A DNA stretch of 64,000 bases from Asterochloris sp. CNOR1 (lineage: Eukaryota; Chlorophyta; Trebouxiophyceae; Trebouxiales; Trebouxiaceae). Of this stretch, positions 46,009-56,495 are shown one piece after another. Where the stretch lies: assembly GCA_963969365.1 (NCBI GenBank), contig OZ017763.1, positions 1,426,001-1,490,000 on the forward strand, in the 5' to 3' direction. The notes below the pieces were generated by a model that saw only the letters and a program-made list of their open reading frames with translations, was not told the origin of the DNA and made no database searches. A program made the position numbers and the translations under genes. How positions within the stretch are numbered: the first letter of the stretch is position 1; each line of letters opens with the position of its first letter.

Positions 46009-49000
46009 ATGACCAATGTGGACATTGACAAGCTGGACACAGACAACTATGCTGTATGGAGCGTCAAGATGGAGGCCTTCCTCACCATCAAGGACCTCTG
46101 GGGCGCTGTGTCCGGGCAGGGTGAGCCCAAGGCTGGAGCAGACGAGAAGGCATTGGCTCAGCTGTCTCTCCACGTCAAGGACCACCACCTACATATGCTG
46201 TCCAAGGCAACGACAGCAGCAGAGGCTTGGCAGAAGCTGGAGGCAGTCTACCAAGCCAAGAGCACAGCAAGGCAGCTACACCTCAAGAGAGAGCTCAACA
46301 GCCTACGCAAGGAGCCCCATGAGCCTCTGGTCCAGTACGTGAACCGGGCCACAGACATGCGGGATCAGCTGCTGGCCGCTGGCCACACTGTGGAGGATCA
46401 GGAGCTCATCATGTGCATCCTGGCTGGGCTGCCCACGGAGTTTGACACCGTCGTGGCTGTCCTGGAGATTACAGATAGCAAGCTGGAGCTGGGGGCCGTG
46501 CTGGCCAACCTGCTGCAAGCAGAGCAGCGACTGGGCGGCGGAGAAAGGGCTGACAACCGTGCCCTCTTCACCAACAAGGCCAGCAAGCCACAGCACAGAG
46601 CTGGCACTGGCAGCTCAGGCAATGCCAAGGAGTGCTGGTGCTGTGGCAAGCGGGGACACCTCAAGGCAGAGTGTCAGAAGAAGAAGCGGGACGAGCAGAG
46701 AGGGCACAGCTGGGCACGCTGGAGCTCCAGTGGCCCCAATCCCAGCATGGGAGACAGTGGCCACCGCAACGTGGCTGCCATGGGGGCCACAGTCGTCAAC
46801 TGGGACATGGACTGGGTGCTGGACTCAGGAGCATCCAACCACATCACAGGCAACAAGGACCTGCTCAGCAACGTCAGGGCAGCAGACCGCAACATCACGG
46901 TCTGCTTTGCCAATGGCACCATTGGCGAGGCCCAGGCCATGGGCGATGCTCTCTTGGAGACAGACAGAGCAACCATTGTGCTGAAGGGTGTTCTCTACAT
47001 CCCAACAGCAGCCGCCAACCTGTTCTCCATCACCACGGCAACTGGGCGGGGCACCAAGTTCAACTTTGGGCCCACATGCTGCTCCATCAGGCAGCATGGC
47101 AGAGACATTGGTGCCGCCAAGCGCGGGCCCAATGGCCTCTACTACATCCCAAGCCTGAGGGATGCAGCCACAGCACTGGCGGCCACCCCAAAGCCAGAGA
47201 CAGCAGAGCTCTGGCATCGCCGCTTTGGGCACCTTGGCTACCACAACCTGGAGGCGCTGGTCCGTGAGGACATGGTGGATGGCATCAAGGTCCCTGAGAG
47301 GGACTTCAAGGCTGCAAAGGCAGTAGTCTGCGAGCCTTGCATCCTGGCCAAGCACCACAAGGCGCCATTCCCAGCTTCCAAGCGGGAGAGCACAGAACCT
47401 CTGGAGCTTCTACATATGGACCTATGCGGGCCCATGCCCGTACCTTCACTCGGTGGAAGCAAGTATGTGGCCACCTTCCTGGACGACTTCTCCAAGCTGT
47501 CCATCGTCCGGATCATCACCTACAAGTCAGAAACAACCACAACGGTCCGCGAAGTCCTTCACCTGCTGGAGAACCAGACCAAAAGGAGAGTGCAAGCCAT
47601 CCGCACAGACAGCGGGCGCGAGTATGTCAACACAGAGCTCACCCAGTACCTCAAGTCCAGAGGCATACTCCACCAGACAACCGTTCCCTACACCCCAGAG
47701 CAGAATGGCGCGGCCGAAAGGCTCAACCGCACACTCATGGAGCGGGCCAGGGCCATGCTCAGTGACGCTGGGCTGCCCAAGGAGCTCTGGGCAGAAGCTG
47801 TCAACACAGCCAACTACATCAGGTGTCGCTCACCTGCTGCTAAGAAGCTAAGGACCCCGTGGGAGCTGTTCTTCGGTCAGAAGCCGGATGTCTCCCACAT
47901 GCGAACCTTTGGAGCAACAGCCTACAGCCACCTACCTGAGGAGAAGAGGCAGAAGCTGGACAACCGCAGCATCCGTGGAGTCATGGTGGGCTACCCAGAC
48001 AGCACCAAGGGCTACCGCATACTGCTGGACAACCAGACAGTCATCATCAGCCGAAGTGTCATCTTTGATGAGGGCACTGGAGTCACCAGCATCGGTAGCA
48101 AACATGCTCCACAGTGGGAGGCTGACGACTCTGAGTCAGACCCTGAGGAGCAAGCTCAAGAGGAGCAAGTGCTGGTGCATCAGGAGTTGCCAAAGGAGCC
48201 GCCAGACTCAGACCAACCACCAGCACCTCAGCCTCAGAACACTCTGCGCCGATCCACCAGAGCCCCACGCCCGCCATCTGAATGGTGGAAGCAGCCAACT
48301 GCTGCTGGAACCAATGCCAGCTTCAGCTCCAAGTGTGACACAGCAAACGCCACGTCAGCCACCCTCATGGAGCCAGACACCTACGAAGAAGCTATGGCCT
48401 CAGAGGAAGCGGAGCAGTGGCAGCAAGCCATGGACGAGGAGATTGCCTCTCTCATGGCAAACAAAACCTGGACGCTGGAGGAGCTACCACCTGGTCTTCA
48501 AGCCATCCCAGTCAAGTGGGTCTTCAAAGTGAAGACAGCAGCCAACGGCGTAGCAGAGCGCTACAAGGCACGGCTGGTGGCCAAGGGCTACAGACAACGT
48601 GAAGGCATCGACTTCGATGAGGTCTTTGCACCAGTCAGCAAGTACGCCACGCTGAGGACACTGCTGGCAATTGTGGCGGCTGAGGACCTGGAGTTGCACC
48701 AGCTGGACATCAAAACAGCCTTCCTCAACGGCACTATTGAGGAGGACATCTACCTGCAACAGCCACCTGGCTACAAGGAGGGACCCGGCAACTTGGCCTG
48801 CCACCTGCACCGCGCTCTGTACGGGTTGCGCCAAGCCCCGCAGCAGTGGCATGCCCGCCTGAAGCAGGAGCTGGAGGCCATTGGCTTCACAGAGTCAGAA
48901 GCTGACCCTGGCCTCTTCAGCTACCACAGCAAAGAAGACACCATCCACCTGCTGGTCTACATCGATGACATCCTCATCGCGGCTCAGAGCCTCTCCTCTG

Positions 49001-49896
49001 TGGAGTGGGCCAAGAGCAAGGTCATGACAGCCTTCGAGGCAAGGGACCTGGGGGAGGCACAGATCTACTTGGGCATGCTGATCGAGCGCGACCGCACCAG
49101 GCAGAGCCTCAAGCTCAGCCAGCAGCGCATGACAACCCAGCTGCTCTCCAAGTACCAGATGCAAGATGCCAAGCCCAAGTCAGTGCCGCTCACAGCCTCC
49201 ACCAAGCTGACCAAGGACGAGGGGGAGCCTTTGGACAAGCACAAGTATGGCTTCAGCCAGCTCATTGGGAGCCTCATGTACCTGGCAGTGTGCACACGGC
49301 CAGACATTGCGCAAGCCGTGGGAGCCCTGGCCAGATACATGACAACACCAACCACCATCCACTGGGCAGCGGCCCTTGGAGTTGGTACCAGAGGCCAAGG
49401 CATCTGCTTTGGCAGAGGCAACAGCAGCAACCAGCTGCTGGGCTACTGTGACTCAGACTACGCTGGAGACCTTGACACCAGACGCTCAACCACCGGCTAC
49501 GTCTTCATACTCAACGGAGGTGCCATCATCTGGTCAAGCCGGCGCCAGCAGACAGTTGCGGCATCCACAACAGAGGCAGAGTACATGGCAGCAGCAGCTG
49601 CTACCAAGGAGGCCCTCTGGCTTCGCAAGCTCATCGATGACCTACAGAGGACAGTCAGCACCATCACCATCCGTGCAGACAACCAAGGGGCTGTCAAGCT
49701 CCTCAAGAACCCCATCACATTCTTGCGGTCCAAGCACATTGACGTCATCTACCACTTTGCAAGGGAGAGAGTGGCACGCAAGGAGGTGGCCTTCGAGTAT
49801 GTGAAAACAGAGCACATGCTGGCAGACTTCCTGACCAAGCCTGTGGCTGAAGGCAAGCACACCTTCTGTCGCGACGGCTTGGGGCTACTCAACTGA
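46009..49896 (+). CDS. gag-pol: Copia-2 Gag-Pol polyprotein
   Basis: One uninterrupted frame from ATG 46009 (about 1295 residues). The open reading reaches back to 45805 in the LTR but only through a TTG. Order: Gag (WQKLEAVYQAKSTARQLHL), zinc knuckle CWCCGKRGHLKAEC, protease WVLDSGASNHITG, integrase HRRFGHLGYHN ... CEPCILAKHH ... IRTDSGREY ... EQNGAAERLNRT, RT with QLDIKTAFLNG and LLVYIDDILIAAQ (YIDD rather than the YVDD of copia-1), RNase H with CDSDYAGDLDTRRSTTGYV and AEYMAAAAATKEALWL. Five residues (LRYLA) of the conserved VLRYLAGT block before RNase H are missing as a clean 15-base deletion at about 49382, so activity is doubtful although the frame is intact. Confidence 0.96.
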   Translation: MTNVDIDKLDTDNYAVWSVKMEAFLTIKDLWGAVSGQGEPKAGADEKALAQLSLHVKDHHLHMLSKATTAAEAWQKLEAVYQAKSTARQLHLKRELNSLRKEPHEPLVQYVNRATDMRDQLLAAGHTVEDQELIMCILAGLPTEFDTVVAVLEITDSKLELGAVLANLLQAEQRLGGGERADNRALFTNKASKPQHRAGTGSSGNAKECWCCGKRGHLKAECQKKKRDEQRGHSWARWSSSGPNPSMGDSGHRNVAAMGATVVNWDMDWVLDSGASNHITGNKDLLSNVRAADRNITVCFANGTIGEAQAMGDALLETDRATIVLKGVLYIPTAAANLFSITTATGRGTKFNFGPTCCSIRQHGRDIGAAKRGPNGLYYIPSLRDAATALAATPKPETAELWHRRFGHLGYHNLEALVREDMVDGIKVPERDFKAAKAVVCEPCILAKHHKAPFPASKRESTEPLELLHMDLCGPMPVPSLGGSKYVATFLDDFSKLSIVRIITYKSETTTTVREVLHLLENQTKRRVQAIRTDSGREYVNTELTQYLKSRGILHQTTVPYTPEQNGAAERLNRTLMERARAMLSDAGLPKELWAEAVNTANYIRCRSPAAKKLRTPWELFFGQKPDVSHMRTFGATAYSHLPEEKRQKLDNRSIRGVMVGYPDSTKGYRILLDNQTVIISRSVIFDEGTGVTSIGSKHAPQWEADDSESDPEEQAQEEQVLVHQELPKEPPDSDQPPAPQPQNTLRRSTRAPRPPSEWWKQPTAAGTNASFSSKCDTANATSATLMEPDTYEEAMASEEAEQWQQAMDEEIASLMANKTWTLEELPPGLQAIPVKWVFKVKTAANGVAERYKARLVAKGYRQREGIDFDEVFAPVSKYATLRTLLAIVAAEDLELHQLDIKTAFLNGTIEEDIYLQQPPGYKEGPGNLACHLHRALYGLRQAPQQWHARLKQELEAIGFTESEADPGLFSYHSKEDTIHLLVYIDDILIAAQSLSSVEWAKSKVMTAFEARDLGEAQIYLGMLIERDRTRQSLKLSQQRMTTQLLSKYQMQDAKPKSVPLTASTKLTKDEGEPLDKHKYGFSQLIGSLMYLAVCTRPDIAQAVGALARYMTTPTTIHWAAALGVGTRGQGICFGRGNSSNQLLGYCDSDYAGDLDTRRSTTGYVFILNGGAIIWSSRRQQTVAASTTEAEYMAAAAATKEALWLRKLIDDLQRTVSTITIRADNQGAVKLLKNPITFLRSKHIDVIYHFARERVARKEVAFEYVKTEHMLADFLTKPVAEGKHTFCRDGLGLLN

Positions 49897-49943
49897 CAAC
49901 ACGGCCTCAAAGTCCTGGACACCCATCACAGCCTGCGTGGGAG

Positions 49944-50048
49944 TGTTGAGAGGCAGTCAGACCAGACATGCCTCTCAACACCTTGGGCCACACACAAACT
50001 TCACTTCTGTAACACATTTGCTAGCCAGCCACCGCCAATCCTTCAACA
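49944..50048 (+). repeat. Copia-2 3' LTR, internally deleted
   Basis: Starts TGTTGAGAGGCA, then after 13 bases TGCCTCTCAACA (inverted), then resumes at ccttgggccacacac and ends ATCCTTCAACA. About 150 bases of U3, including the TATA box, are missing. Confidence 0.92.
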
Positions 50049-51565
50049 CAGACTGCTTCACAGAGGGCAGGCACCATTGCTGGTGGGTAACTCACCACGA
50101 ACTGAGAAGAAATTTGATTGCAGACTTAGTTGTGCGGGATGCCCTGCTCATCAGCAGCCTCTGCGTAGCCTTCAGGTGACGACACTCAGCATACCCACAT
50201 GGCAGCCATGGCTCTGGGCATGAAAAGGAAAGGGACACAGACCTTCCGGACTTGGCCCTCTTCCTGCAGCAGCCATGCGTCCTGAAATGCCCGTCATGAT
50301 TGCCCCGCCAACTTCTGCTGCAGGCACGCACTCGACGCATCTTGCAGCCACAGGACAAGGTTCATCAGATGTTCAGCAAGGCTCAACAGACAACAACTGT
50401 AGAACTGGTGCCAACATATGGCTGACTGGCGAAGTCTCCTTGTCTCACATATCTTCAACACTTTTATGAGACATGAGATACCAATCGTCATGCACTTGCT
50501 TTCATTAGTCTAAAACTACGACCAAGCAGAGTGACACGAGCGCCACTTTGTCACTGCTCTGCCCAAGCACTGACACTTGCAATGGCAGTCCTGCGCAGCC
50601 TTGGCTTGTAAAGAGCAAACTCGCTGTGGATCTGCGCACATTGCCTTTGTTGACTGCTGTCACGACCAGCCTTGCAGAGCCGTGCATGAGCTCCTGAACA
50701 CGGCGTGCATAGGCAGTTGGCATTGCCTGCATTGCCTCCATGTGCTGCATGATGCACTCTAGGAGCTGGCATCATCCGTACATTTGTGCAGGCCAGGCTT
50801 ATCATAAGTTTGCCAACGTAAATGTCCTTTCATATCAAACATTCGATTGGCATCTGGCAGCTTGACAAGTTGAGGCAGGGTGCAGCAAATAGTGGACGCC
50901 ATGCATCATGTTGTGATTGGCATACATGTTATAATGTACAAAGACACACATCATTTTGCCGAGTTGTGCAATGGTCATGGGGCAGGAGACCTCCCATCCA
51001 GTACATGCAAGCAGCCATTCAGGACAATACGTCAGGACAGTGCTAGGATTGAACGAAAGGGGAAAGTGCCAAAGCGGCGGCACAACATCAACATATCCTC
51101 AGTGCGCTGCTGTAATGAGCCAGAGAGACAGGCAAAGCAGCAGACTGACATAAGTTCTCAGTCTGCTGCTCTCAGCAAGATGCTGTCTTGAGCTCGACTG
51201 CAGGCTGACTCACGGCATTCACATGATTAGTGTAGTCTCTGCGGTGTTGTTGAACTGCAGTAGTTATAGCAAAGCTTCAATGGCAGAATAGGCCATGGCT
51301 TGTGGAGGTGGCTTAGCTGAATTGAGAGGCGACTCAAACAGCTATGCTGGCAGGCATGGCCCGCACAACATCTATAACATCAGCATGCAGGCTCTGCGCA
51401 CAGCAGTATGCTGACCTGACATTCAACTGCGAGGCGGTCCACGACGCCTACATCAGGGACCTGCATCAATATCTAGTTCAGACGCTTAGGCATGCAAGAG
51501 ATGGCAGCAAAATAGTGTATGGCAAAGCAACTTCCAGCCCACTTGGAGTGCCTGAGGACTGGTGA
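50049..51565. repeat. Diverged segmental duplicate, copy 2
   Basis: Right-hand partner of 44306-45635, not interrupted. It contains a plus-strand reading YADLTFNCEAVHDAYIRDLH that runs to a TGA near 51565, and a minus-strand reading AYARRVQELMHGSARLVVTA at about 50640-50750 that also looks protein-like. I do not recognise either; the two cannot both be one gene. Confidence 0.5.
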
Positions 51566-51720
51566 GCTTCAAGAATGACAGGTGTTGCCCAAGTGGAATG
51601 GAACCTGGCCAGTGGTGGCGCTGTGGGCAGGCTGCTAGAACACGGCAGCGGGATGAGATCAAGTGCGTCATAGGGCTCGCCAAACATGAAGGCTTGTGCA
51701 ACTGCGGCTTGCAGCCCCAC

Positions 51721-53501
51721 CTGGAGTTCACGGTTGGTGCCCTCCTCCCACTCAATGGAGCCGTCTGCATGCACAATCACCATCTGCAGGCAGTAGCCTA
51801 ACAGTGTCAGTCGGAGGACTGATGGAGCATGTCAGGCAGAGTAGCAGGCAGAGTGAGAGGCACAGGCAGGGCCAGAAACAGACAGGCGCCACAGCAGGCA
51901 GCATCTAGATGTGACACAAACAGCCCATCAGCACCAGGCACGCTAGCATTAAATAAGGTCAGACCAAGAGGTCAGCACATACAGATAGCGTGTAACACGA
52001 GGGCACTTCGGCCGGCACACCTTGAATGTATTCAGGTCTGGGGACAGGTTTAACTCAGCCACCCAGTCGTGGCCCTCCGTCCACTGCATGCGAACGCCTT
52101 CATCCACTGCCCATGCACCCAGGGAGTCATTGTCACCAACTATCTTGACCTGCAACCAAGTTGTGCGCCTTGGCATTGGCACCGGCATCGAGCCGCCTGG
52201 CTTCAGGGAGATGAGCAGCAGGCAGCCTGCGAAGGCGCATTGCCTGGAGGCAGATTTGCCTGAGGCGCAACCTCTGTGAAGGAGAATGCAGCCAACTTAA
52301 TTGCAGACACAACCCCAAGGCAACCTGCAGGCCAGGCATGCCATGCTGTTTGTGGGCAGATCTGAAGAACAACACCCACCTCATCCAAGAAGTCCAGCTG
52401 GCAGTTCTTCAGGGTGATGGTGCCCGGCACTGCACAAAAGCAAGTCTTGTTCGTCAGGAATGTGGCAGCCACAGTGTACAAATTGTTCCAGAACGCAACT
52501 ACAACGTGGACACATACCACACTCAGAGTGCGAATGCTGGCAGGTGGTGGCAGCGGAGGAGAGCAGAGGGTGCAGCATCAGAGGAAGCAGCGGGCACAGT
52601 GGGCATCCAGCTGTTTGGCAGCGCCAGTGGACTGCAACGGGCAAGCACCTGGCATGCTGGAATGTGGCCTGCGCTACTATGCCCCAAACAAATATCAGGG
52701 CACTTGTGCAGAACACAGCAGCCAGGAAGAGGCAAGCAGGCTGGTGGGGCTGACCTGCCAGCGCAATGCATGTTTGCAAACTGCAAGACACAGGAATTTG
52801 CATGGTCACCTTTGATATCAGCTGTGTCATCGCCTGATTTGATGTCAGCCACAGCGTCTTGAAGCCCACTGGTCCCGTTGAGACTGGGGGATGGGGTGGT
52901 CTTGGCCTTGTCACGCTTGCCATTGGTAAACGCTGTGCCTGTCATAAGAAAGTTGCATGAGTTACCTATGATGGCGGCAGCCCTCCAGTGTGCAGGCACA
53001 TGCACGGGCATGCCCAACATCACAGCCTGGCTGCTTGCACAGAGGACAGCAAGGGCATCTGAAAGCCACTCAAACACCCACAGCAGATAAGACAGCATCT
53101 TACTGTTTGCTGTGGCATCAGGTGTGGTTCCATCGATCTCCTTGTTGGGCATGGTCAGGGCTGGGCCGGTAGCCACCTGCAAGCATCATGTAACCTTTTT
53201 GGGAAACCATTCGAACCCTTTTGCAATCTATTGCATCACTGCAAGCAGATGCCTAAGTGCACTGAGTGCTAGCAGCTCAATGTTCTTTGAGCAGCTCATG
53301 AGCTGCTCACTGGTTATGACATCAGCTAAAGCGCAATGCAGTGAAAGCAGTCCCACTTTCTGGAGCTCTGCAGTTGTGAAAGCGTGGGCCACTGCCTGGA
53401 CTCACCTGCGTACCCACATAGCGGGAGTAGCTTGGGCGGGAAAGACCTGCAAAGACATGCGTGGATGGCCTTGCAGAGCTGCGGATGCTGAGGTTCAACA
53501 T
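51721..53501 (-). CDS. CBM20 starch-binding domain protein, plastid-type
   Basis: Six exons join in phase: 53406-53501, 53104-53176, 52810-52938, 52380-52429, 52021-52149, 51721-51783 (180 residues so far). The N-terminus (MLNLSIRSSARPSTHVFAG) is Ser/Arg-rich and acid-free, like a plastid transit peptide. A polar Ser/Asp/Lys-rich linker follows. Exons 4-6 make a CBM20 fold: ITLKNCQLDFLDE, VKIVGDNDSLGAWAVDEG, MQWTEGHDWVAELNL, FKMVIVHADGSIEWEEGTNR. The two Trp (in LGAW and WEEGTNR) are the usual starch-contact residues. The last exon or exons, with the end of the domain and the stop, lie left of 51721 and are not resolved. No catalytic domain (dikinase, amylase) is visible, so a small starch-binding or scaffold protein is the best call. 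Confidence 0.82.
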
Positions 53502-53622
53502 GCTGACAGAGTGATCTGAACAAAATCTGAGATGAAAACGTGGGGTCTGCAGCACTTGTTGACTCGGTCAATGCCAAGATCCTGCCAAAAGATCTCGTAG
53601 ACAGTCTTACAAACACGTCCAC
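53502..53622. promoter_or_regulatory. Short divergent promoter region (CBM20 / USP)
   Basis: 121 bases between the two proposed ATGs, on opposite strands. No clear TATA box. Confidence 0.45.
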
Positions 53623-55014
53623 ATGGCTTCAGCAGCGACAGACTTCATGGCTTGGGGCTGTGGGGCCTCAGACAGCGCATCAGTCTCAGGAGACAGCACG
53701 AGGTCTACGTATTCAGCACCAAGCAAGAAACGGTCGATCTTGCTGGCCTGCGATCTGTCACCCGACGATGTCAGCTCTGTGCAGTGGGCATTGACTGCTT
53801 TCAGGGGGCAGGTGAGCCGAAAGCTGTTGACTGCCCTGCGCATCAGTCATCGATAAACTGCTTATGCGAGGTTATGAAATTCATTGCATGTTGCAGGAAG
53901 TGGAGTTTGAGCTGCTCCATGTTGTGTGCATGCCCCAGGACAGTTGTGCCCAAGGGCAGGAGGCCCTCTCCGGCACAAGCTGGCTGTCGTGTCAGGACTC
54001 CGGCCAGGAAAAGGTGAGAGACAAGTCCAATGTTCATTGGTGTAGGCATATCAAAGCTGCACAAAAATGGACGATGGGAGCAGAGACACAGCATGTGACT
54101 GTGAACACTGAAGAAGCATCTGCACTGCCCATTCATTCAGCAGCAGCAAAGTATGCTACCTTGTGCAGGTTGCTGACCCAAGCGGTGCTGCCACTTAGCT
54201 GCAACTGCTGCTCCACAAACATTGCCTAGCCTTATTTGCTGTTCTGTCAGGGTGGCCGTGTCATGCAAAAATTCATGAGGAGGTGGCTGTGGCCCATGTT
54301 AGCAGCAACATACAGTCACTGACTGGCAGCCCTTTGCTGCAGATGATGGCTGCGGCAGGGAGCTTCCTGGAGAAGCAGTTGCGGCCAATATTTGAGCAGG
54401 CAGACATTGACTATGGAGCCATCAAAGTGAGCACCGCAGTCAAGTATGATGAGTGGTCTCATTGTGTGCCTGGTAATATTTGACTGTGCAGCTGCATTTG
54501 CTGCCGGGGACATGCAGAAGCTGCAACTCTGTCTGGCGGAAGCTCTGCCTGCAGACTACCATGGCGCCCTGACTTCTAGCTGCACCTCAAGGCAGTCCAT
54601 ACAGCATACATGCACGGCATTCACAGCTGTTGTGCCTGCGTGGCACTTGCTCTGGCCGCAAGCTACGATGCCCAGTGAGCAGAACCCCTTTGCTGCAATA
54701 CTTCAATTGTGTAAACAGCACATGAGGGGGTGTTCCACATGACATGCTCAGACACGTGACTTGTGGATCCATGATTGCCACCCTATGCCATGCCGCAAGG
54801 CTTCTTGAATGTCCTGGTGCTGCAGATGACACTCATTGCCAGGCAGCAAGACAGCAACAAGAGCCTGGGGTGCCTCATCTGCCAGCACATCAGAGATTCA
54901 TCTGCTGATGTGACGCTGGCATCCAGGCATGGCAAGAGTGTCCTTGCAACAGTGGACGGCACAATACAGTACCTGGCAGAGCACGGCACAAACCTGCTGG
55001 TGCTGCTCCCATAG
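53623..55014 (+). CDS. Universal stress protein (UspA) domain protein
   Basis: Small nucleotide-binding alpha/beta protein family. Exons: 53623-53811 (MASAATDFMAWGCG, then KKRSILLACDLSPDDVSSVQ, the first beta strand and ATP-loop Asp), 53897-54013 (VEFELLHVVCMP, the second strand), 54343-54426 (SFLEKQLRPIFEQADID, helix) and a last exon from about 54828 (ICQHIRDSSADVTLASRHGK, then VDGTIQYLAEHGTNLLVLLP and TAG at 55014). The first three recognised exons join in phase 0. The penultimate stretch between 54427 and 54828 is not fixed, and the canonical G-2x-G-9x-G(S/T) ATP motif is poorly conserved, so nucleotide binding is uncertain. Confidence 0.78.
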
Positions 55015-56495
55015 CAACACTACTGTCACAAGTGTTGCAGCCTGGTTTTCATGCCAGCTAAATTCTCTAAACGAGCTGGGCCATCTCCCTTCACCCTTTG
55101 CTTTCACACTCCTGCTTCCTGCCTCAGCTATGCAAGCCCTTCCCCTCTCCTCCTTTACTCGTGTCCTGACCCCGTAACTGCCAACCTGCTTTGCATGGTC
55201 ACTACGCACGATCTGATAAGAGAGTGAAGTAAGTGCCACATGCATGCCAGCTCCAGCCGACTGCAAGCTGCGAGTTATAGCTTAGATAGCTTGGTGCTCT
55301 GATCATGGAAATGGATGGGTCCAGACTGCAAGTAGGTGTGCAAGCAGAGAAGATGCGCAAGTGGTGGACTGCAACATATTCTGACTGGGTGTCTTGAGGC
55401 TGACACAGGGGGTTGAGAGTGCGCCTCTTGCCAAACTTCCCCTTTTTGGCCTTGCGTTGGCTTGCTTTTAGCCGGAACAGCAACGGGCTCTTCTGGTGAC
55501 GTTGTGCAGCAATGCCATGTGTCAGACATGTTTGGACAGCAATTGAAAATGGGAGCCTACATTCAGGGAGGCTTGTGTGTGGCAAGCCACCTGGTAGAAA
55601 GTGCATTGACAACTGCAATCTCAGTTTGCTGCCTTGTTTGCAATAGCTATTGGCTGCTGCGAACCCTGATTAAAGACCGCCGTCACAACTGCCTAAGCAC
55701 ACTACCCGCTGGTGCCGACAGTTGCTCATGCTCTGCTGCTCTGCACACAGAATCACCTGAGGCACTGCTCATCAGCCACTTCGGTGAGGCAGCTGCCAGG
55801 GCGGGGCGTGACAGTGCAATTTTACCACCTGTAAGCCCAGAGGTGGCCTGGGAGGACGCCATGAGGCCAGGCAGTAGTGCAAACCTTGCCAAGCTGTATG
55901 GCTGGCTGCACCACGGCCTCTGCGTCCTCTAGGCTGGAAGTATGAGGCAAACTGCCGCCCAACAAGATGTCGATCAATCCTGTCTCCTGTGACATCACTC
56001 AGGATGCAGACTCTACATGCCGCTTGGGCAAACACGCTGCCCAGCTGCAGGCCGTCAATGAGAGGCACCACAGCAGGGCGTGTAGAGGCCACTGCCGCCA
56101 GCTGACCCTCAGCCCACACCAGCAGCCTCCATGGCTGTTTTTTGGCAGCCAGCCACCTTGTTGCAAGGGGGGCAAGCGCCCTGCACATAAGGCGCCGACA
56201 AGTCTGGCATCCTCAAGAACGCTCCACATGAGGCCGGTCACTCTTTGCTTGCCTCCTGGTCCCGACGCCTGTCGACATGCTTGCCTTGACAGTAAGCATC
56301 TTGTCATATCCACATCTGCTTCACAACATTTTCGTCCACATGAGACGCCAGATGTTGCTGCCCTCAATGAGCTGCACATGCCTGACATCTCTGCCGCAGC
56401 CCTGCAGGCTTCTCAGCAGGTCCCACTTGCTGCAGCATTATTAGGTGTACACACCTTGACTGCAATGCCAAGTCAAAGTTTACCGGGGCAGAGGC
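55015..56495. other. No recognised gene
   Basis: Competing open frames on both strands: plus 55462-55932, minus 55202-55618 (basic, KASQRKAKKGKFGKRRT) and minus 55772-56188 (contains PWRLLVWAEGQLAAVAS). The last reads like real protein but I know no family. It may be a minus-strand gene between USP and the glucosidase. Confidence 0.35.

Larger units (their letters stand above)
45636..50048 (+). mobile_element. Ty1/copia LTR retrotransposon 2
   Basis: 4413 bp in plus orientation, with a 257-bp 5' LTR (45636-45892), one long Gag-Pol frame, and a 3' LTR shortened to 105 bp (49944-50048) by an internal rearrangement. It is the same family as copia-1. The flanks are gaggt and cagac, so no target duplication is visible. 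Confidence 0.95.

Noticed and set aside
50505-50750. Minus-strand reading AYARRVQELMHGSARLVVTA as a defined gene
   Set aside because: It looks protein-like and is weakly echoed in the other duplicate, but no start, splice partners or family could be found.
55202-55618. Basic minus-strand open frame (KASQRKAKKGKFGKRRT)
   Set aside because: Looks ribosomal-like only by its basic patch; no family motif, and it overlaps the plus-strand frame.
55462-55932. 156-codon plus-strand open frame between USP and the glucosidase
   Set aside because: Low-complexity composition and no recognisable motif; overlaps equally long minus-strand frames, so coding is not supported.
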